This document shows, one piece after another, positions 26,673-37,325 of a stretch of 64,000 nt of DNA. The notes beneath the pieces were generated by a model, which searched no databases, was not told the origin of the DNA, and saw only the letters and a list, made by a program, of their open reading frames with translations. Origin of the DNA: G963701675 sp963701675 (GTDB lineage: Bacteria > Planctomycetota > Planctomycetia > Gemmatales > Gemmataceae). How positions within the stretch are numbered: position 1 is the first letter of the stretch; every line of letters starts with the position of its first letter. The translations under genes and the position numbers were made by a program. The stretch spans positions 6,076,001 to 6,140,000 of the forward strand of contig OY969623.1 of the NCBI GenBank assembly GCA_963701675.1, given 5' to 3'.

Positions 26673-26701
26673 TTTTTCTCTTTGCCTCACAATTCCTGGG
26701 T

Positions 26702-27025
26702 GATTACACTGGAAACGTCTTACCTGACACGGAAACCCGACTCAAAAAGGCACGGATTCGCGAAGCGAGTCTTAAACAGCAGCACGCGGAAGCCAAAGAG
26801 CACGAACAGCGCCAGCAGCATTATCAGGAGGTACTGGGCGAGTTTCGCGACTTCGCGAAGCTAGTCTTAAAGAACCTGTCGCACGCGGACATGGCAACCA
26901 AGATTCACATTGTGCGGTTGTTGATCCGACAAATTGAAGTGGATCTGGATGAAGTCCGAATCATATACAAGGTAGGCCAACGCCCTTTTGACATGGGCCC
27001 CTTCGGGGGCATTTTGCAACATTAT
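26702..27025 (+). pseudogene. Serine recombinase of a second type, C-terminal fragment
   Basis: The coiled-coil end of a recombinase is kept: KKARIREASLKQQHAEAKEH, EFRDFAKLVLKNLSHADMAT, KIHIVRLLIRQIEVD and the ending FDMGPFGGILQH. This tail differs from the recombinase at 13316, so it comes from another recombinase lineage. There is no catalytic domain. Confidence 0.75.
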
Positions 27026-27044
27026 CCACAACGTAGACCCGGTC

Positions 27045-27105
27045 GATGCAGCACAAACTCGCCCTGATTTGTTGACAGCCCGGTTTCATGCGGGACCGAT
27101 CCGGT
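27045..27105 (+). repeat. Dispersed repeat R1, copy 2
   Basis: GGTCGATGCAGCACAAACTC followed by GCCCTGATTTGTTGACAG matches R1 at 20434. It directly follows the recombinase fragment. Confidence 0.6.
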
Positions 27106-27160
27106 GGACGGCCAGATGTGCTATGTTGTTGGAGAAGACATCCATTCGAGCGAGGATCCA

Positions 27161-27469
27161 ATGAAGCGCGCCCTATTCTGGTTGCCGGGATTAGCTTTCG
27201 CCACTGCAATGGCAGTGCCGGAAGAGCAGTGGCCGGACTTCCTTCAGCCCGATCTCCAGCTGGGCGCGAAGTACCACCTAATTCAGGAATGGATGACGAA
27301 AGGAGAAGTACACGCTATCCTCGGGCCACCCACCGAGCCGAGTTATTCCACTGCGGACATGCCTCCCCATGCATCTTCTGGCGGAAGATGGAAATCCAAG
27401 GGTCAGTACATCGGCATCAGCTTCAGCTACGGCCGGGTGACAACTATTACGCAGCAAAGTATTGAGTGA
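27161..27469 (+). CDS. Small secreted protein, SmpA/BamE-like
   Basis: The protein has 102 residues from ATG 27161, preceded by GCGAGG. A signal peptide MKRALFWLPGLAFATAMA is followed by EWMTKGEVHAILGPPTEPSY and GQYIGISFSYGRVTTI, a helix-then-strand pattern like SmpA/OmlA (BamE)-type domains. These are periplasmic or outer-membrane-associated folds; the function is not assigned. It is intact and without an operon partner. Confidence 0.65.
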   Translation: MKRALFWLPGLAFATAMAVPEEQWPDFLQPDLQLGAKYHLIQEWMTKGEVHAILGPPTEPSYSTADMPPHASSGGRWKSKGQYIGISFSYGRVTTITQQSIE

Positions 27470-27808
27470 TCTTCACCGCTGGCATGTCACCTCGGCTCGG
27501 CCCAGCCCGCGGACACTGGTCTGAAATCCGGGCCGCCGCGCGAGTCGCCGGCCGCGTTTCGAGCCACGTCCGGGTTGGCCGCGAGCATCGCCGTGTGCAC
27601 AGCCGCGCGCAATCCCTTGGCAGACACCGGCTTCGATTTCACCTTGCGTTTTCATCCCAACCTCAAGCGTGTGATTTGCGGTACCACTTCTCCGCCGCGT
27701 TAAGATTACGACGCAAATGGGCTACAATTCCTAACCGGTGGAGAAATGTTCGAGCAACGCATGTCACGCGAGATTTGTCATTCATAAACTAACCATCGGA
27801 GCAATCGC
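27470..27808. other. No recognisable gene
   Basis: Only short shadow frames are present. The last bases hold the ribosome-binding site GGAG of the VOC gene. Confidence 0.4.
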
Positions 27809-28244
27809 ATGGCCGTAAAACCAATTCGCGACGGGTTCCACACCGTCACTCCCTATTTGTTCACTGCGGGAAGTGTCCGGCTGATCAAATTCCTCTCCGA
27901 GGCATTCAACGCGGAGGTCATGAACCGCAAAGATCGTCCGGACGGCGTGGTCATGCATGCGGAGATGCGCATTGGCGACTCGATGGTGATGTTGGGAGAG
28001 TCAAGCGGCGAATTCGGGCCCATGCCAACCTCGATCTACCTGTATGTGCCCGATTGTGACACCGTCTACCAACAAGCACTCGCTGCGGGCGGGGTTTCGG
28101 TTTTTGAGATCATGGACTTGCCGTCAGGGGAACGGTACGGCGGCGTGAAAGATCCTTTCGGGAACATTTGGTGGATTGCCACGCACGTCGAGGACCTTCT
28201 CGCCAGAAGAGCAAGAAAAACGCTGGAGGGAGTTCAAGCGATAG
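27809..28244 (+). pseudogene. VOC (glyoxalase-like) protein with a late frameshift
   Basis: About 130 residues of a PhnB-type VOC fold are seen: TPYLFTAGSVRLIKFLSEAF, VMHAEMRIGDSMVMLGE, IYLYVPDCDTVYQQALAAGG and VKDPFGNIWWIATHVEDL. The copy at 61220-61441 ends SPEEQERRWREFKR, and the same residues exist here one frame away, ending at 28244. A one-base insertion near 28196 therefore replaces the last 15 residues with a longer random tail (to 28318). The core is intact, so the protein could still be active. The substrate is unknown. Confidence 0.8.
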
Positions 28245-28284
28245 AGCCTCGGCGTGATTCTGGCAGTCATTGGCCAACCAGGCG

Positions 28285-28380
28285 CTGGGGCACGTCGTAT
28301 TCTAGGTCGCGGCCGTGACCGTAGTAAACGAGATCAATGCCTGGATAAACATCGTCGTATTCGACCTTCACAAACGTCGC
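28285..28380 (-). pseudogene. SBBP-protein fragment (DUF7948 part)
   Basis: The minus strand reads VKVEYDDVYPGIDLVYYGHG then RDLEYDV, the counterpart of VEYQDVYPGIDLAYYGNDG in the SBBP protein at 21991. It is an isolated shard. The following 28381-28650 shows no further gene. Confidence 0.65.
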
Positions 28381-28741
28381 ACAGGTTCTTAAGCAATGCG
28401 ACGGGGAGTGGCTTTTGGGTTGTACTTTCGCACGGCCGCTTGGGGATGCGGAGTTTCAAGTTTTGGAGCTCATCGCTAGTGCGTCAAGCGACCACGCTTC
28501 CGGCGCTCATTCCGCTCCCGGCACCGTGGAGAAAGTTTGAACCGGCTCTACCGGCCGGGTCGGAAGTCGGCGGGGAGGCGGCAGGGGAAGCGGTAGCGGT
28601 CAGGCAGAGGAAGAAAATGGCGAAGCTATTGAAGCCGCCTGAAGAGGCTAAGAAGGCGATCACCGCCGAATTCTAGCCGGCAAGGATCTTACAGCCAAAG
28701 CTGATATCGCTGAACGCACCGGAGGATACGAGGACTGGCTC

Positions 28742-30042
28742 GTGATATTCGCTAAATGGCGTGAAGAGACAGCCGCCGAGCTCACTACACTCTATGAGGA
28801 AGGGGACATCGGGCGTGATTTCGCCGCTGTCACTGGAACGGGAGAGCACTCATCCCCTCGCTTCACTTTTCCACATACGAAAAGAGCACTCGAGACAGGA
28901 CTTTTCTGGCTGGAGCGTCTAATTGGGAGGCTGGAGCTTGCGGTTTGGGAAGGCCGTGTGTCGCCGGTCGCGGCGACCACTCAGCATGCTCAGGTTGCGG
29001 TTGAGCCATCCCACGACGTGTTCCTGTCGGCGCCGGGCACCGAAGCAAGGCGAGTTAAGGCGGGGCAACGGGACTCGGAGACGGGCGGAATGGCGAAAGA
29101 CATCACCCGCGAGGTCTTGATCAAGGTCGGGAACCTGAAGGGGATGCTCGTTTCGCCCGCTACGGGTGGGACGCCGGATGAACAGGCATACGCCAAACTC
29201 CGGGCTGAATTGCTGGCGATGCCCCCGATCCGGGGCGCACTGCCCACGTTCGTGTTGAGCTGTAGTACGATCAGGGAGTTTTGGAACTTCATCAAGGAGA
29301 TGTTTGAAACCGACAAGTACCGGCAAAGGACGGCATACCTACAGCAGGCGTTCTTGCCGATTCTGTCGTGGCTTGAAGGTCATGGCCCGCCAATCGACGC
29401 GGACGGAGACGTCCCTCCCGCATCTGGAGTCCAAAGGGCAACAAAAATGATCAAAGTGTTGCTGCTCTCCGCGAACCCAATCGATTCACCGCTCAACATC
29501 GACGAGGAGTTCCGGGCTATCGACCAGAAAATCCGAAGCTCGGAGCATCGCGACCACGTCGATCTCATCAAACACGGCGCGGTCCGGCTCGAAGACATCC
29601 CCGGTCTGCTCATGCGCCACAAGCCGCACGTCGTCCAATTCAGCGGCCACGGGGACGTGAGCGGGATCGTGCTTACCGGGGCCGACGGGACCGGCCGGCT
29701 CGTGCCCCCGGACGCGCTCGCCAACATCTTCCGGGCGCTGAAGGAAAACGTCCGGGTCGTCCTTCTTAACGCGTGCGATTCGGCCCCTCAGGCGGAGGCC
29801 ATCGTGAGCCAGATTGACTGTGCCGTGGGGATGAGTGACGAGATCGACGATGACGCCGCCATCGCGTTCGCCGCTGCCTTCTACGAGACGCTGGGTTACG
29901 GTCGGTCCGTGCAAACGGCTTTCGACCTCGCCCTCGTCCAGCTCACCGGCGCGGCGCAGATCTATCGCTGGCGAAGCTGTACAGGCGGCGCGGGATCAAG
30001 CCGTCGGAAATCATCCTGGTTAACCCGCCACGCCCTCAGTAG
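28742..30042 (+). pseudogene. CHAT-domain protein with effector-associated N-terminus, 3' frameshift
   Basis: An open frame from GTG 28742 runs to 30103. The N-terminal 120 residues look like a small effector-associated helical domain, followed by a helical segment (AKLRAELLAMPPIRGALPTF, EFWNFIKEMF). A CHAT/caspase-like domain at 237-400 contains IKVLLLSANP, His303 (QFSGHGD) and Cys345 (VVLLNACDSA). Near 29965 the frame is lost; a shifted frame encodes the expected end LAKLYRRRGIKPSEIILVNP, stopping at 30042. Upstream, MAKLLKPPEEAKKAITAEF at about 28617-28676 in another frame may be the true N-terminus. It is a probable defence/cell-death protease and may be inactivated. Confidence 0.7.
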
Positions 30043-30044
30043 CC

Positions 30045-30345
30045 TCCGACGTGGCGATAGCAGGGGTCTCCTTAAACCACACTGCACCTCCTGCAACATT
30101 TGAGTCGGGTCCGCCTGTAGCCGCGACGTCGTTCTGAACCAGATTTCCCGAAAAGGTTGTATTCGTGAATGCCGCGTTCGCGGTCACGCAATGGATGCCG
30201 CCACCCTTGGCCGCTGCTTGTAAGCTGGTACTTCCTGAGATCTTGATTCGGTTGTCCGATATGGTACTTCTCAGAACGTTTGTCTCAATAGTCTGCGGTA
30301 TATTGTCTGCGTCACTGTTGATGCCTCCACCGGGCGCACCGCTTC
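30045..30345 (-). pseudogene. Beta-helix repeat protein fragment
   Basis: The minus strand reads GGGINSDADNIPQTIETNVL, STISDNRIKISGSTSLQ and AAKGGGIHCVTANAAFTNTT, the alternating turn pattern of right-handed beta-helix surface proteins. There is no start or stop of its own. It joins the HTH relic at 30346. Confidence 0.5.
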
Positions 30346-30606
30346 CAAGGTCTCATCGACACGGGCGTGGTTGCCGATTATGCCGAGTTGGCGCGCTTGG
30401 GTCATGTCAGCCGTGCTCGTGTGAGCCAAATTATGAGCTTGCTCAGCTTATCGCCCGACCTCCAAGAGACCATACTCTTCTTACCTCCAACACGTCGGGG
30501 CCGCAACTCGATCGCGCTCGCTGATCTCCTCGCGCTCGCGAGGTTGCTTTCTTGGAAAGATCAGCGCCGCTTCTGGAAAGCGCGGCTTAATCAAAGTCGC
30601 TTGTGA
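30346..30606 (+). pseudogene. ParB-like HTH protein, lacking its N-terminus
   Basis: It reads GLIDTGVVADYAELARLGHV then SRARVSQIMSLLSLSPDLQE and ends LSWKDQRRFWKARLNQSRL. It is nearly identical in sequence to the intact protein at 63180-63554 but lacks the first 40 residues and its recombinase partner. Confidence 0.8.
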
Positions 30607-30745
30607 AACAGCCTCCCAGAAGCAAACACTTTGCCCAGGCGCTGCGCCAGCCGCGCTAGGGTTCCCGTCGGCACATGGCGGTAGGCGTTGGCCGTGACCA
30701 TTCCATGAATCGCCTGGATCGGCCCAGCATTGCATCATCTCGCCG
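30607..30745 (-). pseudogene. Transposase fragment (integrase-core family, HTH region)
   Basis: The minus strand reads HGMVTANAYRHVPTGTLARL then AQRLGKVFAS, resembling the region before the DDE core of planctomycete IS transposases. It breaks at both ends. The 140 bases up to the next gene contain nothing else. Confidence 0.5.
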
Positions 30746-30888
30746 GCGCTCCAGCAGATATTGAGCGTCTTGAACTCTCGATGGGGGCTCGGCTTATTGC
30801 TGTGGAATTATGATTGCGTGCCGGCCGCGCCGATTGTAACCTTGGCGATAGTCGCATACCGCTGTGTTTTATCGAAAGGACTTCACCG

Positions 30889-33800
30889 ATGCCGCGCTCG
30901 CACTCACGCCATACTCGTCGCTTATACCTTGAGGCACTCGAACGTCGCGAACTACCGGCGACCTACACGGTCGTCAATACCAACGACGCCGGCGGCGGCT
31001 CGCTGCGCCAGGCGATCCTCGATGCGAATACGAATTCGGGGTTGGACTTTGTCTTCTTCAGCATCGGCAGCGGTGTGCAGACGATCACACCTTTGTCGCC
31101 ACTCCCGACCGTTACAGACCCGATACATATGACAGGCTCCACACAGCCCGGCTATACGGGGACGCCCATTATTGAGCTGAACGGGACTAGTGCCGGCACG
31201 GGTACTTCCGGCTTGGATATCACGGCCGGTTCCAGTTATGTGCAGGGATTGGCAATAAACCGATTTAACGAGGCAGGGATTTACTTACGCTTCGGAGATA
31301 ACAACCAGATCACGGGCAACTTTCTTGGGACGGATGTGACAGGCACCTTGGCTCTGGGTAATTCGTACGGCGTGTGGGCGTTGGACAACTCGAACAATAA
31401 CTCCATTGGCTTTCCGGGGGCGGGCAACCTGATTTCTGCCAATCTCCATGGGATTGCACTCGGAGGGTTCGGTACGTCGGCAAGCAATGGGAACACCATC
31501 GAAGGAAATTACATTGGCACGGACGCTTCCGGAACGACCGCCCTCGCAAATGGATTCGGTGTTAACATCGATTCACAGGCGACCAATAACAAAGTCGGCG
31601 GCACCGTCTTCGGAAGCGGCAACCTCATATCCGGCAGTGCATCGCATGGGGTGTTCATAGCGGGTTCGCTCAATTCGGTGCTCGGCAATCGCATCGGTAC
31701 CAATGCGGCGGGGACGGCGGCTATCCCTAACGTTGCTGGCGTAATGACATGGAGCACCGCAAGTAATAACACCATCGGCGGCACCACTGCCCCGGAGCGA
31801 AACCTCATATCCGGAAATGACTATGGAACATATAGTTTCGGGTCAAACGATCTGATTCAAGGTAATTACATCGGTACCGACGTGACGGGCAATTTTGCCG
31901 TCCCCAATAATGATGGAGTTTTGATCACCACAATTTCGACCGCGACAATCGGCGGAACAGCGGCCGGCGCCGGCAATCTTATCTCAGGAAACACTATCGG
32001 AGTCCGAACTTCTGGCGGCGGCACCGTCATTCGAGGGAATCGCATCGGCACTAATGCGTCAGGCACGATAGCGATCCCGAATGGAACGGGCGTCGATGTC
32101 TCCGGGAATGCCGCCGTGATAGGCGGAACAGTAGGCGGCGCCCGCAACATTATTTCCGGGAACACGACGTACAATCTTCACAGTCAGGGTGGCGCTGCTC
32201 TCGTGCAGGGGAACTACATCGGCACCGATGTTAACGGCACGGTGGCACTGTCCAGCAACGCCGAGGGCGTACGGATCAGCGGAGGCGGAGATACCATTGG
32301 CGGAACGACGGCAGGTGCAAGTAATCTCATTTCGGGCAATTCTGTGGGCGTGCACATCTTCGGCACCGCCGGTAACACCGTACTTGGAAACCGCATCGGC
32401 ACTGACGCCGCCGGTACCGCCTCGGTCCCGAACAGCGTCGGAGTTTGGATTGATGCAGGAGCGAACAACAACATCGGGGGCACGACCACGGGGGCGGCGA
32501 ATCTTATCTCCGGCAATAGCATTGACGGCATCGTTATCGGCAGCAGCCAGGCGACAAACAATGCGGTGCAGGGGAATTTCATCGGCACCGACGTCACCGG
32601 CACGATGGCGCTTGGGAACGCGCGCGATGGCATATTTGTCAATGCCGCAGCCAATAATAACACCGTGGGCGGACAGGCAAGCACCGGGACGAATGTTATC
32701 TCCGGCAATGGCCGCGCCGGTGTGCACATCAACGGCTCGGGCAGCTCGAATAACTCCGTGATCCACAATCGCATCGGCACCGATGTGACCGGGACCGCGA
32801 AGATCGGCAACACCATCGGCGTCCTCATCGACGGGGCGGCTACCAATAACGTGGTGGGCGGCACCAGCGTGTCCGACCGCAACATCATCTCCGGCAACAA
32901 GCGGAACGGCATCAACATCGGCGGCAATGGCACGAATGGAAATCGCGTCGAGGGCAATTACATCGGTACGGACTGGACGGGCAACTCGCCGTTGAGCAAT
33001 CCCGTCGGCGTCAGCATCTTCCGCCTGGCGAAGAATAACATCATCGGCGGCACGAGTCTCTCAAAGACCAATGTCATCTCCGGGAACAACAGTGTTGGGG
33101 TGTCGATTCGGAGCAACGGCACCACGGGCAACTTCGTCCGCTGGAACTACATCGGCACGGACCCAACCGGCAATTTCCCGGTGCCTAACGGCGTCGGTGT
33201 CGCCGTCATCGATTCGGCCAGCGGCACGCTCATTGACGGCAATGGCATTGAGTTCAACAACGCAGAAGGCGTGATTGTTGATAACGCCGTCAACAATCAG
33301 ATTCGTGCCAACGTGATGCGTGGCAACGGCAGCCTGGGGATTCGGCTCATCAACAACGGCAATAATATGCAGCCGTTTCCGACCATCACGTCGGTCGTCA
33401 ACGGCGGCGGCAGCATCACGATTAACGGCAGCCTGACGGCGGCGCCGAATACGACCTACGCCCTCGAGTTCTTTTCCAATCCTGTTTGCGATGGCTCAGG
33501 TTTCGGCGAAGGGCAAACATACCTCGGCATGCAGTCATCTACGACCAACGGCGGTGGTTTCGCGGCATTCTCGGCGACGTTTGCGGCGAATGTGCCGTCG
33601 GGCTATTGGATCACGTCAACGGCCACGAGCTCCACAGGCGACACCTCGGAGTTTTCGGCATGCTTTCTGGCGCCGGTGCCGCCGCCGGGACCAGATGCAC
33701 CGCGTGCGTGGTCGGTGAAGAATGAGAGGCCGGTCACCGGGTCCACCCCGTATCACGATCAGTCCTTACGGAAGAATCAGACACAACCGGGAATTGTTTC

Positions 33801-34011
33801 GCCTCTGGAATCTCCGACGTCAATCGGTCGACGGCACGGTACACCGACCCGGATCGCTTGGAACCAACGCACGCCGACTGATTTTGACGTGTCCCTCGCC
33901 GTTCCGCTCTCAGGACTGAGACTTGACACTTTGCGAGCTGGACACGCCGTTTCGTGGGATACCTCCACGGCACAGCTTCACCGCAGGCGAATGACCCTGG
34001 CTCGGAATTGA
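30889..34011 (+). CDS. Large secreted right-handed beta-helix protein
   Basis: The protein has 1040 residues from ATG 30889, with AAAGGA eight bases upstream. The N-terminus RRLYLEALERRELPATYTV is the planctomycete LExLExR-type motif, followed by NTNDAGGGSLRQAILDANTN, typical of beta-helix adhesin-like proteins. More than ten repeats of the form GNYIGTDVTGT...IGGT...NLISGN follow, predicted to form a long beta-helix on the cell surface. The C-terminal 100 residues are basic and not repetitive. Function is unknown; adhesion or surface coat is likely. Confidence 0.9.
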   Translation: MPRSHSRHTRRLYLEALERRELPATYTVVNTNDAGGGSLRQAILDANTNSGLDFVFFSIGSGVQTITPLSPLPTVTDPIHMTGSTQPGYTGTPIIELNGTSAGTGTSGLDITAGSSYVQGLAINRFNEAGIYLRFGDNNQITGNFLGTDVTGTLALGNSYGVWALDNSNNNSIGFPGAGNLISANLHGIALGGFGTSASNGNTIEGNYIGTDASGTTALANGFGVNIDSQATNNKVGGTVFGSGNLISGSASHGVFIAGSLNSVLGNRIGTNAAGTAAIPNVAGVMTWSTASNNTIGGTTAPERNLISGNDYGTYSFGSNDLIQGNYIGTDVTGNFAVPNNDGVLITTISTATIGGTAAGAGNLISGNTIGVRTSGGGTVIRGNRIGTNASGTIAIPNGTGVDVSGNAAVIGGTVGGARNIISGNTTYNLHSQGGAALVQGNYIGTDVNGTVALSSNAEGVRISGGGDTIGGTTAGASNLISGNSVGVHIFGTAGNTVLGNRIGTDAAGTASVPNSVGVWIDAGANNNIGGTTTGAANLISGNSIDGIVIGSSQATNNAVQGNFIGTDVTGTMALGNARDGIFVNAAANNNTVGGQASTGTNVISGNGRAGVHINGSGSSNNSVIHNRIGTDVTGTAKIGNTIGVLIDGAATNNVVGGTSVSDRNIISGNKRNGINIGGNGTNGNRVEGNYIGTDWTGNSPLSNPVGVSIFRLAKNNIIGGTSLSKTNVISGNNSVGVSIRSNGTTGNFVRWNYIGTDPTGNFPVPNGVGVAVIDSASGTLIDGNGIEFNNAEGVIVDNAVNNQIRANVMRGNGSLGIRLINNGNNMQPFPTITSVVNGGGSITINGSLTAAPNTTYALEFFSNPVCDGSGFGEGQTYLGMQSSTTNGGGFAAFSATFAANVPSGYWITSTATSSTGDTSEFSACFLAPVPPPGPDAPRAWSVKNERPVTGSTPYHDQSLRKNQTQPGIVSPLESPTSIGRRHGTPTRIAWNQRTPTDFDVSLAVPLSGLRLDTLRAGHAVSWDTSTAQLHRRRMTLARN

Positions 34012-34138
34012 TCGACAAGTCGAAGGTTGTGTCGCCGCATCGTGTTCGCTTCCGAAGAAAGTGGGATTTCGGCAGCCCGCCGGCCAATTTGAGCCGTAAC
34101 AATAAACAATTCAAATTGTGCCCGTTGAGGAGATCTCA

Positions 34139-36258
34139 ATGCAATTGATGAAGCGGCTGACGTTTTCCATTTCGGCTTTCTTGATCGCGTTGCCATGTGG
34201 AGCACACGCTCAACATCTAGACCCGGCTGCGGCAACACCGCCCGTCGCAAAGAAGATTCCGAAATCAAGCACGATTCACGGCGAAACGTGGCACGACGAC
34301 TATTTCTGGTTCCGTGAAAAGACGAACTCCGAAGTCTTGGCGTACCTCAACGCCGAAAATGCTTATGCAGAGGCGGTTCTCAAACCGACAGTATCTCTTC
34401 AAGAAACGCTTTACAGCGAAATGCTCGGCCGAATCAAAGAAACCGATGACACTGTGCCCGCCCGCCGCGGAGATTACTGGTACTACTCGCGCACGGAAAA
34501 AGGCAAGCAGTATCCCATCCACTGTCGCAAGAAAGGTAGCCTCGACGCCAAGGAGGAAGTCATTCTTAACGTCAACGATTTGGCGAAAGGGCAGAAGTTC
34601 CTGAGCTTCGGGGTGTTCGTCGTCAGCGATGATCACCATCTGCTTGCTTACAGCACCGACACGTCGGGTTTCCACGAATACACGCTGCACGTTAAGGATC
34701 TTCGTACCGACAAACTGTTGCCGGACTGCATCGCGAAAGTGGACACGGCCGAATGGGCGAGTGACAATCGCACGATGTTTTGCATCACCGAAGACGAAGC
34801 GAAACGGCCGTATCAGCTGCACCGGCACACGCTTGGCGGCTCGGTCGATGAATTGGTTTACGAGGAGAAGGACCCGCTCTACACGCTGAGCATCCGTCGC
34901 TCCCGCGATCGGAAATATGTTTGGGTAGATTCCGACAGCGCAACCACAAGCGAATGCCGCATGATCGCCGCGGACAACCCAACTGAGATACCGCGGTTGC
35001 TATTTCCTCGGGAGGAGGGGCACCGCTACGAAGTCGAGCATCGCAACGGATCGCTCTACATTCGCAGCGACAAAGAGGCGAAGAATTATCGCCTCGTGAC
35101 GGTTGCAGTCGATGATCCGGCGCCGAAGAATTGGAAGGAACTCGTCAAGCATCGGGAAAATGTACTGCTGGAGCGTGCCCACTTGTTTGCCGACCACTGT
35201 GTGCTGAGCGAAGTCCAAGCCGGGTTGCCTTTCCTGCGAATCATGGACCTGCGCACGGGCGATTTCCATCGCATCGACGTGCCCGAAGCCGTCTACAACA
35301 TTTTCACCGGCGCCAATCCGGAGTTCAGCACCGCCACGCTGCGGTATGACTACGAATCGCTCGTCACGCCGGGCTCGGTCTACGACTATGACATGAATAG
35401 ACGCGAGCGGAAGCTGATGAAGCAGACGGAAGTGCGTGGCCACGATCCCGCGCGTTATGCCTCAGAACGAATCACGGCAACGGCGAGCGACGGTGCCCGG
35501 ATTCCCGTTTCCTTGGTCTACAAAAAGGGGTTAGGCAAGGACGGCAAGGCGCCAATCTATTTGTCCGGCTATGGCGCTTACGGTGAATCGATAACGCCGG
35601 CGTTCGATTCGAAACTGCTAAGTCTGCTGGATCGGGGTGTGGTCTATGCGATTGGCCATATTCGTGGCGGCCGGGAGATGGGGGAAATCTGGCATGACCA
35701 AGGCAAAATGCTCGACAAGCGAAACACGTTCACGGACTTCATCGCCGTGGCCGATCATTTGGTCGCACAGAAGTATGCGCGCGGGATCGACTCGTTATCC
35801 AAGGCAGCAGCGCCGGCGGCTTGCTGATCGGCGCCGTGGTCAACATTCGGCCCGATGTCTGCAAAGCCGCTGTTGCCGACGTGCCGTTCGTTGACGTAAT
35901 CAACACGATGCTGGATGCGACAGTGCCGTTGACCGCCCAAGAATACCTGGAGTGGGGCAACCCAAACGTACAGAAGGAATACGAATACATGAAGTCGTAC
36001 TGCCCGTATACGAATCTGTGCGCGAAGGACTACCCTTCCATGCTTGTCCGAACATCGCTCAATGACAGCCAGGTGATGTACTGGGAACCCGCCAAATACG
36101 TCGCCAAACTTCGTGCTCTGAAGACCGACAAGAATCCATTGGTTTTCACGACAAACATGGCCGGCGGCCATGACGGTCATTCGGGGAGGTATGACAGTCT
36201 TAAAGAAGACGCATTGATGTACGCATTCATGCTGTACGAGATGGGAATCAAAGAATGA
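34139..36258 (+). pseudogene. Prolyl oligopeptidase family S9 peptidase, frameshifted
   Basis: ATG 34139 follows GAGGAG and begins a signal peptide (FSISAFLIALPCGAHA). A beta-propeller domain precedes the peptidase domain (LSGYGAYGESITPAF, YAIGHIRGGREMGEIWHDQG). The frame breaks near 35776; from there the downstream frame supplies RLVIQGSSAGGLLIGA with the catalytic serine, then TSLNDSQVMYWEPAKY with the Asp and GGHDGHSGRYD with the His, ending at 36258. The conceptual protein is a full-length periplasmic oligopeptidase; as read, it lacks the whole catalytic triad. A one-base assembly error would restore it. Confidence 0.85.
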
Positions 36259-36372
36259 GATTAAATGGGATGTTTATCGGGCTATCCTCCACTGGCATCG
36301 CACTCTGTCGCCCCGAAATGGAACTACAGGGACGGCCGCAAGACCTAACCATCATTCTCCCTTCGCGCGCTT
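36222..36372 (+). repeat. Inverted duplication, arm 1
   Basis: This segment (GCATTCATGCTGTACGAGAT to CCCTTCGCGCGCTT) is almost identical to the reverse complement of 55043-55196. It contains the last 36 bases of the peptidase gene and, on the minus strand, the last codons of the hypothetical gene found whole at 53867. Confidence 0.9.
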
Positions 36373-36378
36373 CTGCCG

Positions 36379-36708
36379 TCAGCCGACAGGGTCCGCCCCA
36401 TCCGTAATCGAACCACGCGAGCCGTCATTTCCAATGCCGGTCCCAAAGAGCTGGTTACGTGGCATGCTGATCAGGGTACCCACCAACGCATTCTTGATGC
36501 GAACGAACGGCTGACCAAAGGGGTCGCCCGCCACAGCAGGCGGGGTTTGCACGACCCGCATCACGGATCTTGGAGTGGCCTTGGTTACAAGCGCGGCGAC
36601 ATGACCGGTGTCGCCCAGGTGTGTCACGGTACAGGTCGACGGCAAAACCCGCTGATCGAGCGCGTCTAGGTTGAGTCGACAGTTATCGCGGAGATTGCGT
36701 CTAGCCAT
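36379..36708 (-). pseudogene. Truncated LExLExR-type secreted protein
   Basis: The reading frame has 109 residues. The N-terminus NLDALDQRVLPSTCTVTHLG is the start typical of large secreted planctomycete proteins, but only a short remainder exists (NQLFGTGIGNDGSRGSITDG). It ends where the inverted duplication begins, so it is probably the stub of a larger gene. Confidence 0.5.
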
Positions 36709-37104
36709 GAAGAACTCCCTTGTCCGAATCGGTTACGTTTTCGACTGGTCTCCAACTTAACACCTGCACGCCAGACAAAAGATTGACACCCAAAATCCTG
36801 TCAATTCCGCGGCCGGTTTTCCATCAGTAGGCATGCCCATTACATTACATTTGACGCGTCCAATTCGTTTGATTCTGACGGACGACTTGTGCGGCAATTC
36901 ACACCGGGCGACTTCAGCGACCCAAAGTCGGCGAGGTTCCCGTTGCGACGGGTGAGAATGAGTTCCATGTCCAAGTCAACCTCGTCTTCGCTTTGGCCGA
37001 TGACTCGATCATGTCTGGACGTCGATCTCACCACGGTGCCGACTTCGGCAGGTTTCTGGACGTCGTGGCCGCCGTTGGCGTTGTCGCAACGCTGGCCGTT
37101 TTGC
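36709..37104. other. Intergenic patchwork without a clear gene
   Basis: Only a short hydrophobic frame (ADFGRFLDVVAAVGVVATLA) at about 37025-37130 stands out, and it is not assignable. This stretch precedes the transposase and ECF remnants. Confidence 0.3.
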
Positions 37105-37183
37105 TGGTGGTTGGCGGCGATTATGGATCACTTTTCCCGTAGCGTGCATGGCTTGGCAGTATTTGCTCAGCCGCCGACGGCCG
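37105..37183 (+). pseudogene. Transposase integrase-core fragment
   Basis: The frame reads WWLAAIMDHFSRSVHGLAVF, matching the conserved first-aspartate motif (D-x-F-S-R) of DDE integrase-core transposases. The fragment is about 25 residues long. Confidence 0.5.
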
Positions 37184-37186
37184 CCG

Positions 37187-37245
37187 GCCGCAGGAGACGA
37201 TCTCGTCGCCCTCGATGAGGCTCTGACACGTTGGCCGGCAGCGAG
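37187..37245 (+). pseudogene. ECF sigma factor fragment
   Basis: The frame reads GDDLVALDEALTRWPAAS, the sigma-4 approach segment of planctomycete ECF sigma factors, which often lie directly upstream of kinases of the type at 37326. The rest of the sigma factor has been lost. Confidence 0.5.
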
Positions 37246-37325
37246 CCAGAATAATACTCGTTCGCTCTCCTCCGTTATGAGACAATTGAGCCGCCGAAGG
37301 CGCTACTGTCGGTAGAGGATGCCCT

